This document shows positions 1 to 6,426 of a stretch of DNA of 24,819 nucleotides, one piece after another (positions within the stretch are counted from its first letter, which is position 1; every line of letters begins with the position of its first letter). Under the pieces are notes generated by a model. It searched no databases. It was given only the letters and a program-made list of their open reading frames with translations, and was not told where the DNA came from. A program made the position numbers and the translations under genes. Source of the DNA: a virus; IMG/VR virus record IMGVR_UViG_3300037502_000118, positions 1-24,819 of that record. One strand, 5' to 3'.

Positions 1-2
1 TC

Positions 3-173
3 GTGATTGACGTGCATCCTGATGAAACAGATGAAGTAATCAACATCATCAAGAGTGTTGACGCTGATCTGGTTGATCTGGTAAAGGCTGCGTATGGTGT
101 TACGATCAATGTGCCCATGAAACTTGAGGCAAAGATCGGACCAAACTGGCTGAACACAAAAGATGTTGCTTGA
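3..173 (+). CDS. DNA polymerase I (family A), C-terminal fragment
   Basis: This open frame enters from the left edge and ends with TGA at 171-173, leaving 56 residues. The fragment has the look of the end of the palm domain of family A DNA polymerases. A VHPDE-like stretch comes near the start, and the last 20 residues read PMKLEAKIGPNWLNTKDVA, matching the usual 'pl.aevkiGpNW' ending of bacterial and phage Pol I enzymes. It would be the replicative polymerase of the phage. The catalytic HDE motif would lie just upstream, outside the window, so activity cannot be judged. Its position directly before nuclease genes fits a phage replication module. The stop codon is overlapped by the promoter at 170-198. 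Confidence 0.82.
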   Translation: MIDVHPDETDEVINIIKSVDADLVDLVKAAYGVTINVPMKLEAKIGPNWLNTKDVA

Positions 174-198
174 CATTAGCAGCGTCTTATGCTATAAC
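170..198 (+). promoter_or_regulatory. sigma-70-type promoter with extended -10
   Basis: A perfect -35 box TTGACA lies at 170-175, followed by a 17-base spacer and the -10 box TATAAC at 193-198 (one mismatch to TATAAT). TG at 190-191 provides an extended -10. Transcription would start near 205, only about 22 bases before the ATG at 227. The -35 box overlaps the polymerase stop codon. It should let host RNA polymerase transcribe the nuclease and nucleotide-metabolism genes independently of upstream read-through. Confidence 0.75.
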
Positions 199-226
199 TA
201 TGGCTCTTGACTCAAAGGAGAATGAC

Positions 227-1147
227 ATGAGTACAGAAGTTGCTGTTTTCAACGATGCGTTTGGTGAGATTGGTGCTGATCTTGCCGCAGCTATGGGCTT
301 CGGTGATATCAATGCTGCTGCGTATAGCACCCTCCCCAAGCTGTCGCAACTCTACAAGGCGCTGAAGGGTGAGATGGAAGACAAAGGCCGCAAGATGACG
401 GTTGAGACTATCCCCGGAGGCTACTACAAACTTGAGACGCCGGATGGTCGCAGCATCTACAGCGATACCGTCACTGTGCGTATCTTCATGCAGCGGTTCT
501 TCTACCAGCGGTATGAGAAGTTTGCTGTGCCTGTTGATGATAAGCAGGGACGCATGTATCGTAGCACCATGGCTATCAGCCTCAGCAAAGGTGACATGAA
601 GGACAACTACGGCACCTTCAACTGTGGGCGTCCCGGCGGCTTCATCAAAGACTACAAGGCTCTCAGCGGCCCTCTGCAAGACATCGTGAAGAACACCAAG
701 CGTGTCATGGCTGTCTTTGGCCTTGTCAAACTCAACAATCCTACGGATGAGAATGGCAATGCCGTTGAAACTGAAGAGTGGCAACCGTTTGTCATGAATG
801 TGAAGAACCGCTACAGCTACAAGAATATCGAGGATGGCATTCGTGCTATCATGAAAGGCAACCGCCTTCCGATCCAGTATCTTGCTGAACTGTCTTCTTC
901 ACATGAGATGCTTCCGAATGGTGAGGCCAACTACTTCAGCACCATGAAGCCCATGAATGTCGTGCCTATCGAAGCGGGTGATCAGCAACTCATGAAAGAC
1001 TTCGTTGAGTATGTTGAAGAATACAACCGTGTGATCCTCAGCATGTGGGACAATGCCCATCGCAAAGACATGTCTGATGAAGACAAGGCAATCGTTGATA
1101 GCTTCATCACCATCGAAAGCGATGACATCGAAGACGTGGCAGCATGA
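227..1147 (+). CDS. 306-residue replication-module protein, possible ssDNA-binding protein
   Basis: The start is placed at ATG 227 because AAGGAG at 215-220 sits six bases before it. An in-frame ATG at 170 lies on the -35 box and would lie upstream of the predicted transcript start. I do not recognise the family with certainty. The protein is soluble-looking, with no membrane segment or signal peptide. It has aromatic and basic stretches such as IFMQRFFYQRYEKF, and it ends in an acidic tail (DEDKAIVDSF..ESDDIEDVAA). Its place between the DNA polymerase and two DNA nucleases matches where T7-like phages carry the gp2.5 single-strand-binding protein, which also has an acidic C-terminus that recruits replication partners. 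That role is inferred from context and tail composition only. Its stop overlaps the next start as ATGA (1144-1147). Confidence 0.7.
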   Translation: MSTEVAVFNDAFGEIGADLAAAMGFGDINAAAYSTLPKLSQLYKALKGEMEDKGRKMTVETIPGGYYKLETPDGRSIYSDTVTVRIFMQRFFYQRYEKFAVPVDDKQGRMYRSTMAISLSKGDMKDNYGTFNCGRPGGFIKDYKALSGPLQDIVKNTKRVMAVFGLVKLNNPTDENGNAVETEEWQPFVMNVKNRYSYKNIEDGIRAIMKGNRLPIQYLAELSSSHEMLPNGEANYFSTMKPMNVVPIEAGDQQLMKDFVEYVEEYNRVILSMWDNAHRKDMSDEDKAIVDSFITIESDDIEDVAA

Positions 1148-2037
1148 TGCAACATCCTGCTGAGGTAGCGTTGCACATGCTTCTGCAGGATGTGGCGGCA
1201 GGTCGGGGAGAGGTCAGCGATGACATCCTCGACCGTGTTGCTGCGGATGTAAAAGCATCGCTTGAGCGACAACTGACATCTAAAGAACGAAACAAGGACT
1301 TCACGCTGCGTATGTCAAACCTTGGAAGGGCACGTTGCCAACTGTGGTTTGACAAGAATAATCCAAAAGCGGCTGAGCCTATGCAGCCGTTCTTCCTGAT
1401 GCAGATGATCATAGGAGACATCACAGAGGCTGTCTTCAAGGGGCTTCTGAGGGCCGCTGGTGTGGCATTCGGTGACTCTGAAACTGTTGTGCTGAAGATT
1501 GAAGGCGCTGAAATCAAAGGCTCCTACGATCTGTTCCTCGATGGCAAGATTGATGACATCAAGTCTGCTTCGCCTTGGTCATACAAGAACAAGTTTGACA
1601 ACTTTGAGGCACTAGCTGAGTCTGATACCTTTGGCTATGTGTCTCAACTTGTAGGCTATGCTGTAGCTAAAGGCGTAGACGTAGGCGGTTGGTGGGTCAT
1701 CAACAAAAGTGATGGTGCCTTCAAGTATGTGGCAGCAGACACTGTTGACATTGATGCCATCATGGAAGACATTGCCCACACTGTGTCATACATCAACAAC
1801 AACGAGCCGTTCAGGCGCGAGTATGAAGCAGAAGAAGAGACGTTCTATGGAAAACCTACTGGTAACAAGGTTCTTCCAAGCACGTGTGGCTTCTGTTCAT
1901 ACAAGAAGACATGCTGGCCTGAACTGAAAACACTGCCTAAGCTTGTTACAAAGGCAGGAACAAAAGACCCTGCCATGGTAGACTACGTTCATGTAGCACC
2001 AGAACACAAGGACAAGGCAGATACATATGCCGCCTAA
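1144..2037 (+). CDS. Cas4/RecB-family PD-(D/E)XK exonuclease with Fe-S cysteines
   Basis: This 297-residue protein has the core of the PD-(D/E)XK nuclease superfamily: E95 in GDITE, D129 in GSYDLFLDG, D138 and K140 in DDIKSAS, and the QxxxY motif (Q168..Y172, SQLVGY). One cysteine at C65 (RARCQLW) and a C-terminal cluster C248-x2-C251-x5-C257 (TCGFCSYKKTC) reproduce the four-cysteine pattern that holds a 4Fe-4S cluster in Cas4 and AddB nucleases. In phages such enzymes act as exonucleases in replication, recombination or host DNA breakdown. No CRISPR array or cas1/cas2 lies nearby, so a replication/recombination role is more likely than adaptation. The start ATG overlaps the upstream stop; a second Met at 1147 is an alternative start. 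The end overlaps the endonuclease gene by 11 bases. Confidence 0.85.
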   Translation: MMQHPAEVALHMLLQDVAAGRGEVSDDILDRVAADVKASLERQLTSKERNKDFTLRMSNLGRARCQLWFDKNNPKAAEPMQPFFLMQMIIGDITEAVFKGLLRAAGVAFGDSETVVLKIEGAEIKGSYDLFLDGKIDDIKSASPWSYKNKFDNFEALAESDTFGYVSQLVGYAVAKGVDVGGWWVINKSDGAFKYVAADTVDIDAIMEDIAHTVSYINNNEPFRREYEAEEETFYGKPTGNKVLPSTCGFCSYKKTCWPELKTLPKLVTKAGTKDPAMVDYVHVAPEHKDKADTYAA

Positions 2038-2467
2038 CACAACAAGAAGGCATAACAGACGAACCTATCGCAGCGGCTTGGAGGATCAGGTCGCTGCTTT
2101 TCTTTCAGACAAACAGTCAGAGGTTCGCTATGAGAAGCTGAAGATCGAATGGGCTGACTTCCGCTACAGGGTGTATACTGCAGACTTTGTGCTAGACAAT
2201 GGCATCATTGTTGAGACAAAGGGCAAGTTTGATTCTGATGACAGGAACAAGCATCTTGAAATCAAACGGCAGCATCCTAACTTGGACATACGGTTTGTGT
2301 TCAGCAACAGCAAGGCAAAACTGTATAAGGGAAGCAAAACCACCTATGCTGAGTGGTGTGAAAAGCATGGCTTCCAGTGGGCGCATCGTGTAATACCCTT
2401 GACATGGCTACAGGAACGTGGTAAGCCAGTCAATACGGGTCGTATCAATGTGAAGGAAAGAAAATGA
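2027..2467 (+). CDS. T7-type endonuclease I (Holliday junction resolvase)
   Basis: The 146-residue protein matches the layout of T7 gp3 endonuclease I over nearly its full length. Visible landmarks are SGLEDQVAAFL, YTADFVLDNG, VETKGKFDSDDRNKHL, HPNLDIRFVF, KLYKGS and WCEKHGF. The four metal-binding/catalytic positions of T7 (E20, D55, E65, K67) correspond to E19, D53, E63 and K65 here. The family resolves branched DNA, trims replication intermediates before packaging and helps degrade host DNA to feed nucleotide pools. The gene overlaps the exonuclease gene by 11 bases and ends in an ATGA overlap with the next gene, so translation is likely coupled. All key residues are intact. Confidence 0.95.
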   Translation: MPPNTTRRHNRRTYRSGLEDQVAAFLSDKQSEVRYEKLKIEWADFRYRVYTADFVLDNGIIVETKGKFDSDDRNKHLEIKRQHPNLDIRFVFSNSKAKLYKGSKTTYAEWCEKHGFQWAHRVIPLTWLQERGKPVNTGRINVKERK

Positions 2468-2838
2468 TCCAAGAAAATCTTGATGATCTACACTACGCAC
2501 TGGCGTTCAAGCCAAACGTAGACGACAACGGAGACATGTCTATTGGTGTGGGGCTACTCATTCGCAACCCACAAGACGAAGATAGAGTGGTGGCTGGAAC
2601 TATTCTGATGATGTTGATGCTGTCAGCGGCTTTCGTCATGATCAATGAGGATGATGAGTTCTATGATGTCGTGATGGACAGGCTGTATACTCTACGAAAT
2701 GACAGCCATCCAGAAGGCTTCTTGAAGAAGGTTTTGGAAACGCTGGATGATGAAGACACTGTGTCTTACGAATATACGGATGAAGACAAGAAGGTGATCA
2801 AGCTTAACTTCAATACGAAGACTGAAGGTACAGCATGA
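2464..2838 (+). CDS. acidic 124-residue protein of unknown function
   Basis: I do not recognise this family. The protein is acidic, with many Asp/Glu residues throughout (for example NEDDEFYDVV and DDEDTVSYEYTDEDKK). A hydrophobic stretch, GTILMMLMLSAAFVMI (about residues 45-60), could be a buried helix or a short membrane segment. It starts by an ATGA overlap with the endonuclease I gene and ends by an ATGA overlap with the DUF3310 gene, so it belongs firmly to this operon. The acidic composition could indicate DNA mimicry or binding to a basic partner, but nothing in the sequence proves this. Confidence 0.75.
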   Translation: MIQENLDDLHYALAFKPNVDDNGDMSIGVGLLIRNPQDEDRVVAGTILMMLMLSAAFVMINEDDEFYDVVMDRLYTLRNDSHPEGFLKKVLETLDDEDTVSYEYTDEDKKVIKLNFNTKTEGTA

Positions 2839-3068
2839 GTGAACACGATCCTGTGAACAAGCCTGCCCACTACAACTTTGGTGGTATCGAGTGCATCGAC
2901 TACATCAAGCAGACACTAGGCGATGACGGCTTCAAGTCGTATTGCTTGGGTAACACAATCAAATACATCCACAGGCACAAATACAAAGGCAAGCCTGCGG
3001 AAGACTTGGCTAAAGCACGGTACTACCTCAACAAAGCAATCGAAACGATGGAGACGAAGAATGGCTGA
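2835..3068 (+). CDS. DUF3310 (SaV-like) phage protein
   Basis: This 77-residue protein carries the signature of the DUF3310 family. It has an N-terminal 'NKPAHYNFGGIECIDYIKQ' segment and then a 'YCLGNTIKYIHRHKYKGK' segment. These are followed by a helix, EDLAKARYYLNKAIE. The family is widespread in phages and is sometimes annotated as nucleotide kinase-like, but its biochemical role is not settled. Members are often found beside nucleotide-metabolism genes, as here with the MazG-like gene directly downstream. GAAGG lies upstream of the ATG. The gene overlaps the previous gene by ATGA and the next by eight bases. Confidence 0.9.
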   Translation: MSEHDPVNKPAHYNFGGIECIDYIKQTLGDDGFKSYCLGNTIKYIHRHKYKGKPAEDLAKARYYLNKAIETMETKNG

Positions 3069-3537
3069 GACTGACAAACTGAATACTGCTGATGCACTGA
3101 CAGAGTTCATCAAGACTTTTGGTGCCCCAATTGATCCCCGCTTCTGGTATAAACTCTTCAAGGAAGAGACAAAGGAACTGGAAGAGGCGCTTGTCAGTGG
3201 CAACAAGAAGGACATCCTAAAGGAACTGTGTGATGTCGTTTACGTATACACTCCAATGCACAACTTTATGGAATGGGCGATTGATAAAGACCTCTTTCCA
3301 GATGATGAAATCATGGAGATGACTAACTATCTGACAAGTAAAATGGGTGTGTCTGCTGTTGCAATGTCAATGTTCCCATACTCTGTTGTTACTGAGGCTT
3401 TCATGCGTGTTCACAAGAGCAACATGTCTAAGGTTGGCGATGATGGCAAGCCGATCAAGCGCGAAGATGGCAAGATCATGAAGGGGCCTAACTACAAGCC
3501 GCCGCACCTTGATGACCTTGTGGAGAAGACTGAATGA
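3061..3537 (+). CDS. MazG-like / phosphoribosyl-ATP pyrophosphohydrolase-like protein
   Basis: The ATG at 3061, overlapping the DUF3310 stop by eight bases, gives 158 residues. The frame is open further upstream, but that part lies inside the neighbour. The all-helical NTP pyrophosphohydrolase signature is present: E35-E36-x-x-E39 (KEETKELEEAL) followed by E55..D58 (KELCDVVYV), the usual Mg-binding set. The C-terminal part, VHKSNMSKVGDDGKP and GPNYKPPHL, is typical of phage MazG/HisE-like proteins. Such enzymes hydrolyse (d)NTPs to monophosphates; phage versions have been proposed to recycle host nucleotides or alter stringent signalling. Residues 75-112 between the two motifs look like an insertion relative to the shortest members. 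It ends in an ATGA overlap with a 53-residue gene. Confidence 0.85.
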   Translation: MAETDKLNTADALTEFIKTFGAPIDPRFWYKLFKEETKELEEALVSGNKKDILKELCDVVYVYTPMHNFMEWAIDKDLFPDDEIMEMTNYLTSKMGVSAVAMSMFPYSVVTEAFMRVHKSNMSKVGDDGKPIKREDGKIMKGPNYKPPHLDDLVEKTE

Positions 3538-3695
3538 AGTTCGCCGTAAGGTTAGAACTGAATGTGGAAGAGGATGGCAACATCCTCTCCACTACGCCGT
3601 CACAATACGAAGAAGACATCAAAGAATTGTTCAGCGACTTGCTGTATGATGTCGATGATGTAAAGCTGATCAACATAGACGTGAGGAAGAAATGA
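3534..3695 (+). CDS. 53-residue acidic protein upstream of the ribonucleotide reductase
   Basis: This short frame runs from ATG 3534 to TGA 3695. It is joined by ATGA overlaps to the MazG-like gene on one side and the reductase gene on the other, which is strong positional support. The protein starts MKFAVRLELNVEEDGN and ends KLINIDVRKK. The pattern suggests a strand-helix-strand mini-domain, with a central acidic helix QYEEDIKELFSDLLYDVDD. I do not recognise a family. Coupled translation with the reductase makes a partner or regulator of nucleotide synthesis possible, but this is inference. Confidence 0.72.
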   Translation: MKFAVRLELNVEEDGNILSTTPSQYEEDIKELFSDLLYDVDDVKLINIDVRKK

Positions 3696-5383
3696 AGTTC
3701 AAGTCTAATCTAAACCCGATGTTCCGTAGTAAATTTTCAGAAGATATTTTCAACCATAAGTATCGGCATGAAGGCGCAGAAACTTGGCAACAACTGGCTA
3801 AAACGCTGGTCAAAGACGTGTGCTCTGTTGCAGGTACAACTATGTCTGTTGAAGACAGAGACCAGCTTGCACAATACATCACTGAACTAAAGTTTATCCC
3901 CGGTGGACGTTATCTTTACTATGCAGGGCGTCCTAACAAATTCTTCAACAATTGCTATCTGCTTCGTGCAGAAGAAGATAGTCGTGAAGATTGGGCTAAC
4001 CTTTCGTGGAAAGCTGAATCTTGCCTCATGACTGGCGGCGGCATTGGCGTAGACTATAGCATCTACCGTGGAGAAGGCGAACCGATTGCTCGCACAGGCG
4101 GGCAAGCATCTGGTCCGATCCCTAAGATGAACATGATCAATGAAATTGGTCGTCGTGTCATGCAGGGCGGCTCCCGTCGCTCCGCAATCTACGCCTCACT
4201 AAATTGGAAACACGCAGATGTGATGAGTTTCCTTGCAGCTAAAGATTGGCAGAGTATGCCTGTAGGCAAAACAGGTAAGACGTTGTGGGATATCAAACAG
4301 GATGACTACAATTTCCCTGCGCCGCTTGATATGACTAACGTCTCCGTCAATTATGACACTGAGTGGCTGCTTAACTACTACAAGACAGGTAAGCCGGGTA
4401 ACGTATTCATTGAAAATGTGCGTCAAGCATTGCGTAGTGCTGAACCGGGGTTTAGCTTCAACTTCTTTGACAAGGAGCGGGAGACTCTTCGTAACGCATG
4501 TACAGAAGTAACATCAGAAGACGATAGTGATGTCTGCAATCTTGGATCGCTTAACTTTGGTCGCATTGATAGCATTGATGAACTTCGTGATGTTGTTCGT
4601 CTTGCTACAATGTTCCTTATCTGCGGTACACTAAAGGCGCAACTTCCTTATGCTAAGGTCTACGAGGTCCGTGAAAAGAACCGTCGCCTTGGTCTAGGCT
4701 TCATGGGTGTGCATGAGTGGTTGCTTAAGCGTGGCTACAAGTATGAGGTTACGCCTGAGTTGCATCAGTGGCTGTCCGTCTACAAAGGCATCAGTGACGC
4801 TACCAGCAAGTCGTTTGCTGATACGCTTTCTATTAGCCGCCCTGTAGCTAATCGTGCTATTGCTCCTACTGGAAGCATTGGCATCCTTGCAGGAACCTCT
4901 ACGGGTATTGAGCCTATCTTTGCTGTGGCATACAAGCGCCGCTACCTTAAGGGGCAAAACAGGTGGGTCTATCAGTATGTCGTTGACAGTGCTGCACAAG
5001 AACTCATCAGTCTCTACGGTGTCAATCCTGATGAAGTAGAGTCTGCTCTTGATCTTGCTGAGGACTATGAACGCCGCATTCGTTTCCAAGCGGATGTACA
5101 AGATTATGTTGACATGAGTATCAGTTCTACGATAAACTTGCCAGCGTGGGGTTCTCGACTCAACAATGAAGATACAGTGCAACCTTTTGCTGATACTCTG
5201 GCAAAGTATGCACATAGACTTCGTGGCTTCACTTGCTATCCAGATGGTAGCAGGGGAGGTCAACCCCTTACGTCTGTGCCGTACAGTGAAGCAGTGTCTA
5301 AACTTGGTGAAGAGTTTGACGAGCATGTTGAAGCGCATGATATCTGCTCTATCAGCGGCACAGGAGGAAGCTGCGGTATCTAA
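3692..5383 (+). CDS. ribonucleotide reductase, apparently class II (adenosylcobalamin-dependent)
   Basis: The 563-residue protein has the ten-stranded reductase barrel motifs. C88 (FFNNCYLL) and C282 (SDVCNLGSLN) are the expected redox pair. N268-x-C270-x-E272 (RNACTEV) supplies the thiyl-radical cysteine with its Asn and Glu partners. Also present are the GGGIGVDYS loop, MQGGSRRSAIYASL, the APTGSIG loop (391-397) and STINLP. Cysteines 552 and 561 near the C-terminus may take electrons from a thioredoxin-like protein. The enzyme makes deoxyribonucleotides for phage replication. The short length, lack of a recognisable ATP-cone and absence of nrdB or nrdG in the window point to class II, which needs coenzyme B12 from the host. 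The gene starts in an ATGA overlap. A class I assignment is less likely but cannot be excluded by eye. Confidence 0.9.
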   Translation: MKFKSNLNPMFRSKFSEDIFNHKYRHEGAETWQQLAKTLVKDVCSVAGTTMSVEDRDQLAQYITELKFIPGGRYLYYAGRPNKFFNNCYLLRAEEDSREDWANLSWKAESCLMTGGGIGVDYSIYRGEGEPIARTGGQASGPIPKMNMINEIGRRVMQGGSRRSAIYASLNWKHADVMSFLAAKDWQSMPVGKTGKTLWDIKQDDYNFPAPLDMTNVSVNYDTEWLLNYYKTGKPGNVFIENVRQALRSAEPGFSFNFFDKERETLRNACTEVTSEDDSDVCNLGSLNFGRIDSIDELRDVVRLATMFLICGTLKAQLPYAKVYEVREKNRRLGLGFMGVHEWLLKRGYKYEVTPELHQWLSVYKGISDATSKSFADTLSISRPVANRAIAPTGSIGILAGTSTGIEPIFAVAYKRRYLKGQNRWVYQYVVDSAAQELISLYGVNPDEVESALDLAEDYERRIRFQADVQDYVDMSISSTINLPAWGSRLNNEDTVQPFADTLAKYAHRLRGFTCYPDGSRGGQPLTSVPYSEAVSKLGEEFDEHVEAHDICSISGTGGSCGI

Positions 5384-5412
5384 TTGGTACAGACAAAAGA
5401 AAAGGAAAAGCA

Positions 5413-5556
5413 ATGAGCAAGGCTATCGGCACTACCACATGGAGACCCTCACCGAAGCACAAGAGGACTTCACAAGCAACCTTCAAGGCTAGTCATAAAC
5501 GGTCTAGCACAAACAAACGCAATCGAAGTAAGCTGTATCGTGGGCAAGGCCGATGA
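5413..5556 (+). CDS. 47-residue strongly basic peptide upstream of phoH
   Basis: This small frame begins 29 bases after the reductase stop, behind an AAAGGAAAAG ribosome-binding site. It ends in an ATGA overlap with phoH, so it is very likely translated. It has 14 Lys/Arg residues and no Asp or Glu. It starts MSKAIGTTTWRPSPKHKR and ends SKLYRGQGR. The composition suggests a nucleic-acid-binding or RNA-associated peptide. PhoH proteins are thought to act on RNA, so a joint role is conceivable but unproven. I do not recognise a named family. Confidence 0.72.
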   Translation: MSKAIGTTTWRPSPKHKRTSQATFKASHKRSSTNKRNRSKLYRGQGR

Positions 5557-6260
5557 CTGAGGACATTGTAAAATCCTCTAGGCGCAAGAGCAAATACAAG
5601 AATGCGGAGGCAGAGGCGGCAGCTAGTGTTGTCGCCCTGCTTCCCATGAATGATAACCAGAAGTTGTACATTGATGCAATCAACAGCAATCAGCAAGTCA
5701 TCGTGCTTGGCCCTAGTGGCACAGGCAAGACGTTCATTGCTGCTACTGCTGCGGCCAATGCCTACGCCAGACGGGAGATAGACAGGATCGTGGTAACACG
5801 TCCCAATGTAAGCGTCGGCAAAGACTTGGGTTATCTGCCCGGATCGCTGGAAGAGAAGTATGCGCCATGGGTGTTGCCTGTCTTTGAAGTGCTTGAGAAG
5901 CAGCTAGGAAAAGCTGTCGTAGAAACAGGAGTGAAGAATGGAAACATTGAGATGGCACCTCTTGCAACTATGCGTGGGCGCAGCTTCCGTGATGCCTTTG
6001 TAATCTTGGATGAAGCGCAGAACACTACCATCCATGAAATGAAAATGCTCTTGACACGGGTAGGTGAAAACTGTAAGATCATCCTCAATGGTGACATTCG
6101 CCAGAGTGATATCAAAGAGCAGAGCGGCCTGAGCAAAATCATGCACTTGGCAAAGAAGTATCACATGGATGTGCCAGTCATTGAGTTCACTGTTGACGAT
6201 ATCGTTCGCAGTGATATCTGCAAAGCGTGGGTGATTGCTTTCATGGAGGAAGGTCTGTAA
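5553..6260 (+). CDS. phoH: PhoH-like ATPase
   Basis: This 235-residue protein has a Walker A loop at 53-60 (GPSGTGKT) and a Walker B segment FVILDEAQN at about 149-157. RIVVTRPNVSVGKDLGYLPG and IILNGDIRQSD are hallmark PhoH sequences. PhoH-type ATPases are related to the helicase superfamily 1 fold and are common in marine phages. Roles in RNA metabolism or phosphate stress are proposed, but the phage function is unsettled. The first 30 residues are a charged extension before the ATPase core. The start overlaps the stop of the basic 47-residue gene (ATGA), and the next gene begins one base after its TAA. Confidence 0.95.
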   Translation: MTEDIVKSSRRKSKYKNAEAEAAASVVALLPMNDNQKLYIDAINSNQQVIVLGPSGTGKTFIAATAAANAYARREIDRIVVTRPNVSVGKDLGYLPGSLEEKYAPWVLPVFEVLEKQLGKAVVETGVKNGNIEMAPLATMRGRSFRDAFVILDEAQNTTIHEMKMLLTRVGENCKIILNGDIRQSDIKEQSGLSKIMHLAKKYHMDVPVIEFTVDDIVRSDICKAWVIAFMEEGL

Positions 6261-6261
6261 C

Positions 6262-6426
6262 ATGAAGCCGTACGACAAAGGATACAAAGCGTTCTTCTAT
6301 GGGGACTTCAACAACCCCTTCAACAAGGGCAGCTTTGAAAGCAAGGAGTGGGAGCGTGGCTTTAACGCAGCCTACTTCACAAACCAGCAGGCACTGAAGG
6401 ACAACCATCATGAAGCTAGAGGATGA
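6262..6426 (+). CDS. ribosome modulation factor-like peptide
   Basis: The ATG at 6262 lies one base after the phoH stop and behind GGAGGAAGG inside phoH, giving 54 residues. The core pattern, YDKGYKAFFYG, then NNPFNKGS, then WERGFNAAYF, follows the layout of the RMF family: a G(Y)xxA helix, a small-residue turn with N-P-(Y/F), then WxxG(W/F)xxA. Bacterial RMF binds 70S ribosomes and drives their dimerisation into inactive 100S particles. A phage copy could tune host or phage translation, or it could use the same fold for another RNA-related purpose. The assignment rests on pattern matching over about 35 residues, so it is moderate. The last 17 bases overlap the next gene. Confidence 0.7.
   Translation: MKPYDKGYKAFFYGDFNNPFNKGSFESKEWERGFNAAYFTNQQALKDNHHEARG

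Noticed and set aside
170-226. Upstream in-frame start (ATG 170) for the 306-residue gene
   Set aside because: It lies on the promoter -35 box, upstream of the likely transcript start, and has no ribosome-binding site; ATG 227 has AAGGAG six bases before it.
212-784. 190-codon minus-strand frame opposite the first early gene
   Set aside because: The plus-strand gene has a promoter, ribosome-binding site and operon overlap; the minus frame has none of these and its translation shows no recognisable pattern.
1144-2037. CRISPR-associated role for the Cas4-like nuclease
   Set aside because: No array, cas1 or cas2 is present, and its neighbours are replication genes.
2923-3060. N-terminal extension of the MazG-like frame
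   Set aside because: It overlaps the whole DUF3310 gene in another frame. The ATG at 3061 gives a normal-length protein and a typical short overlap.
4694-5413. 239-codon minus-strand frame opposite the reductase gene
   Set aside because: The plus strand here encodes conserved reductase motifs, so this frame is a shadow.
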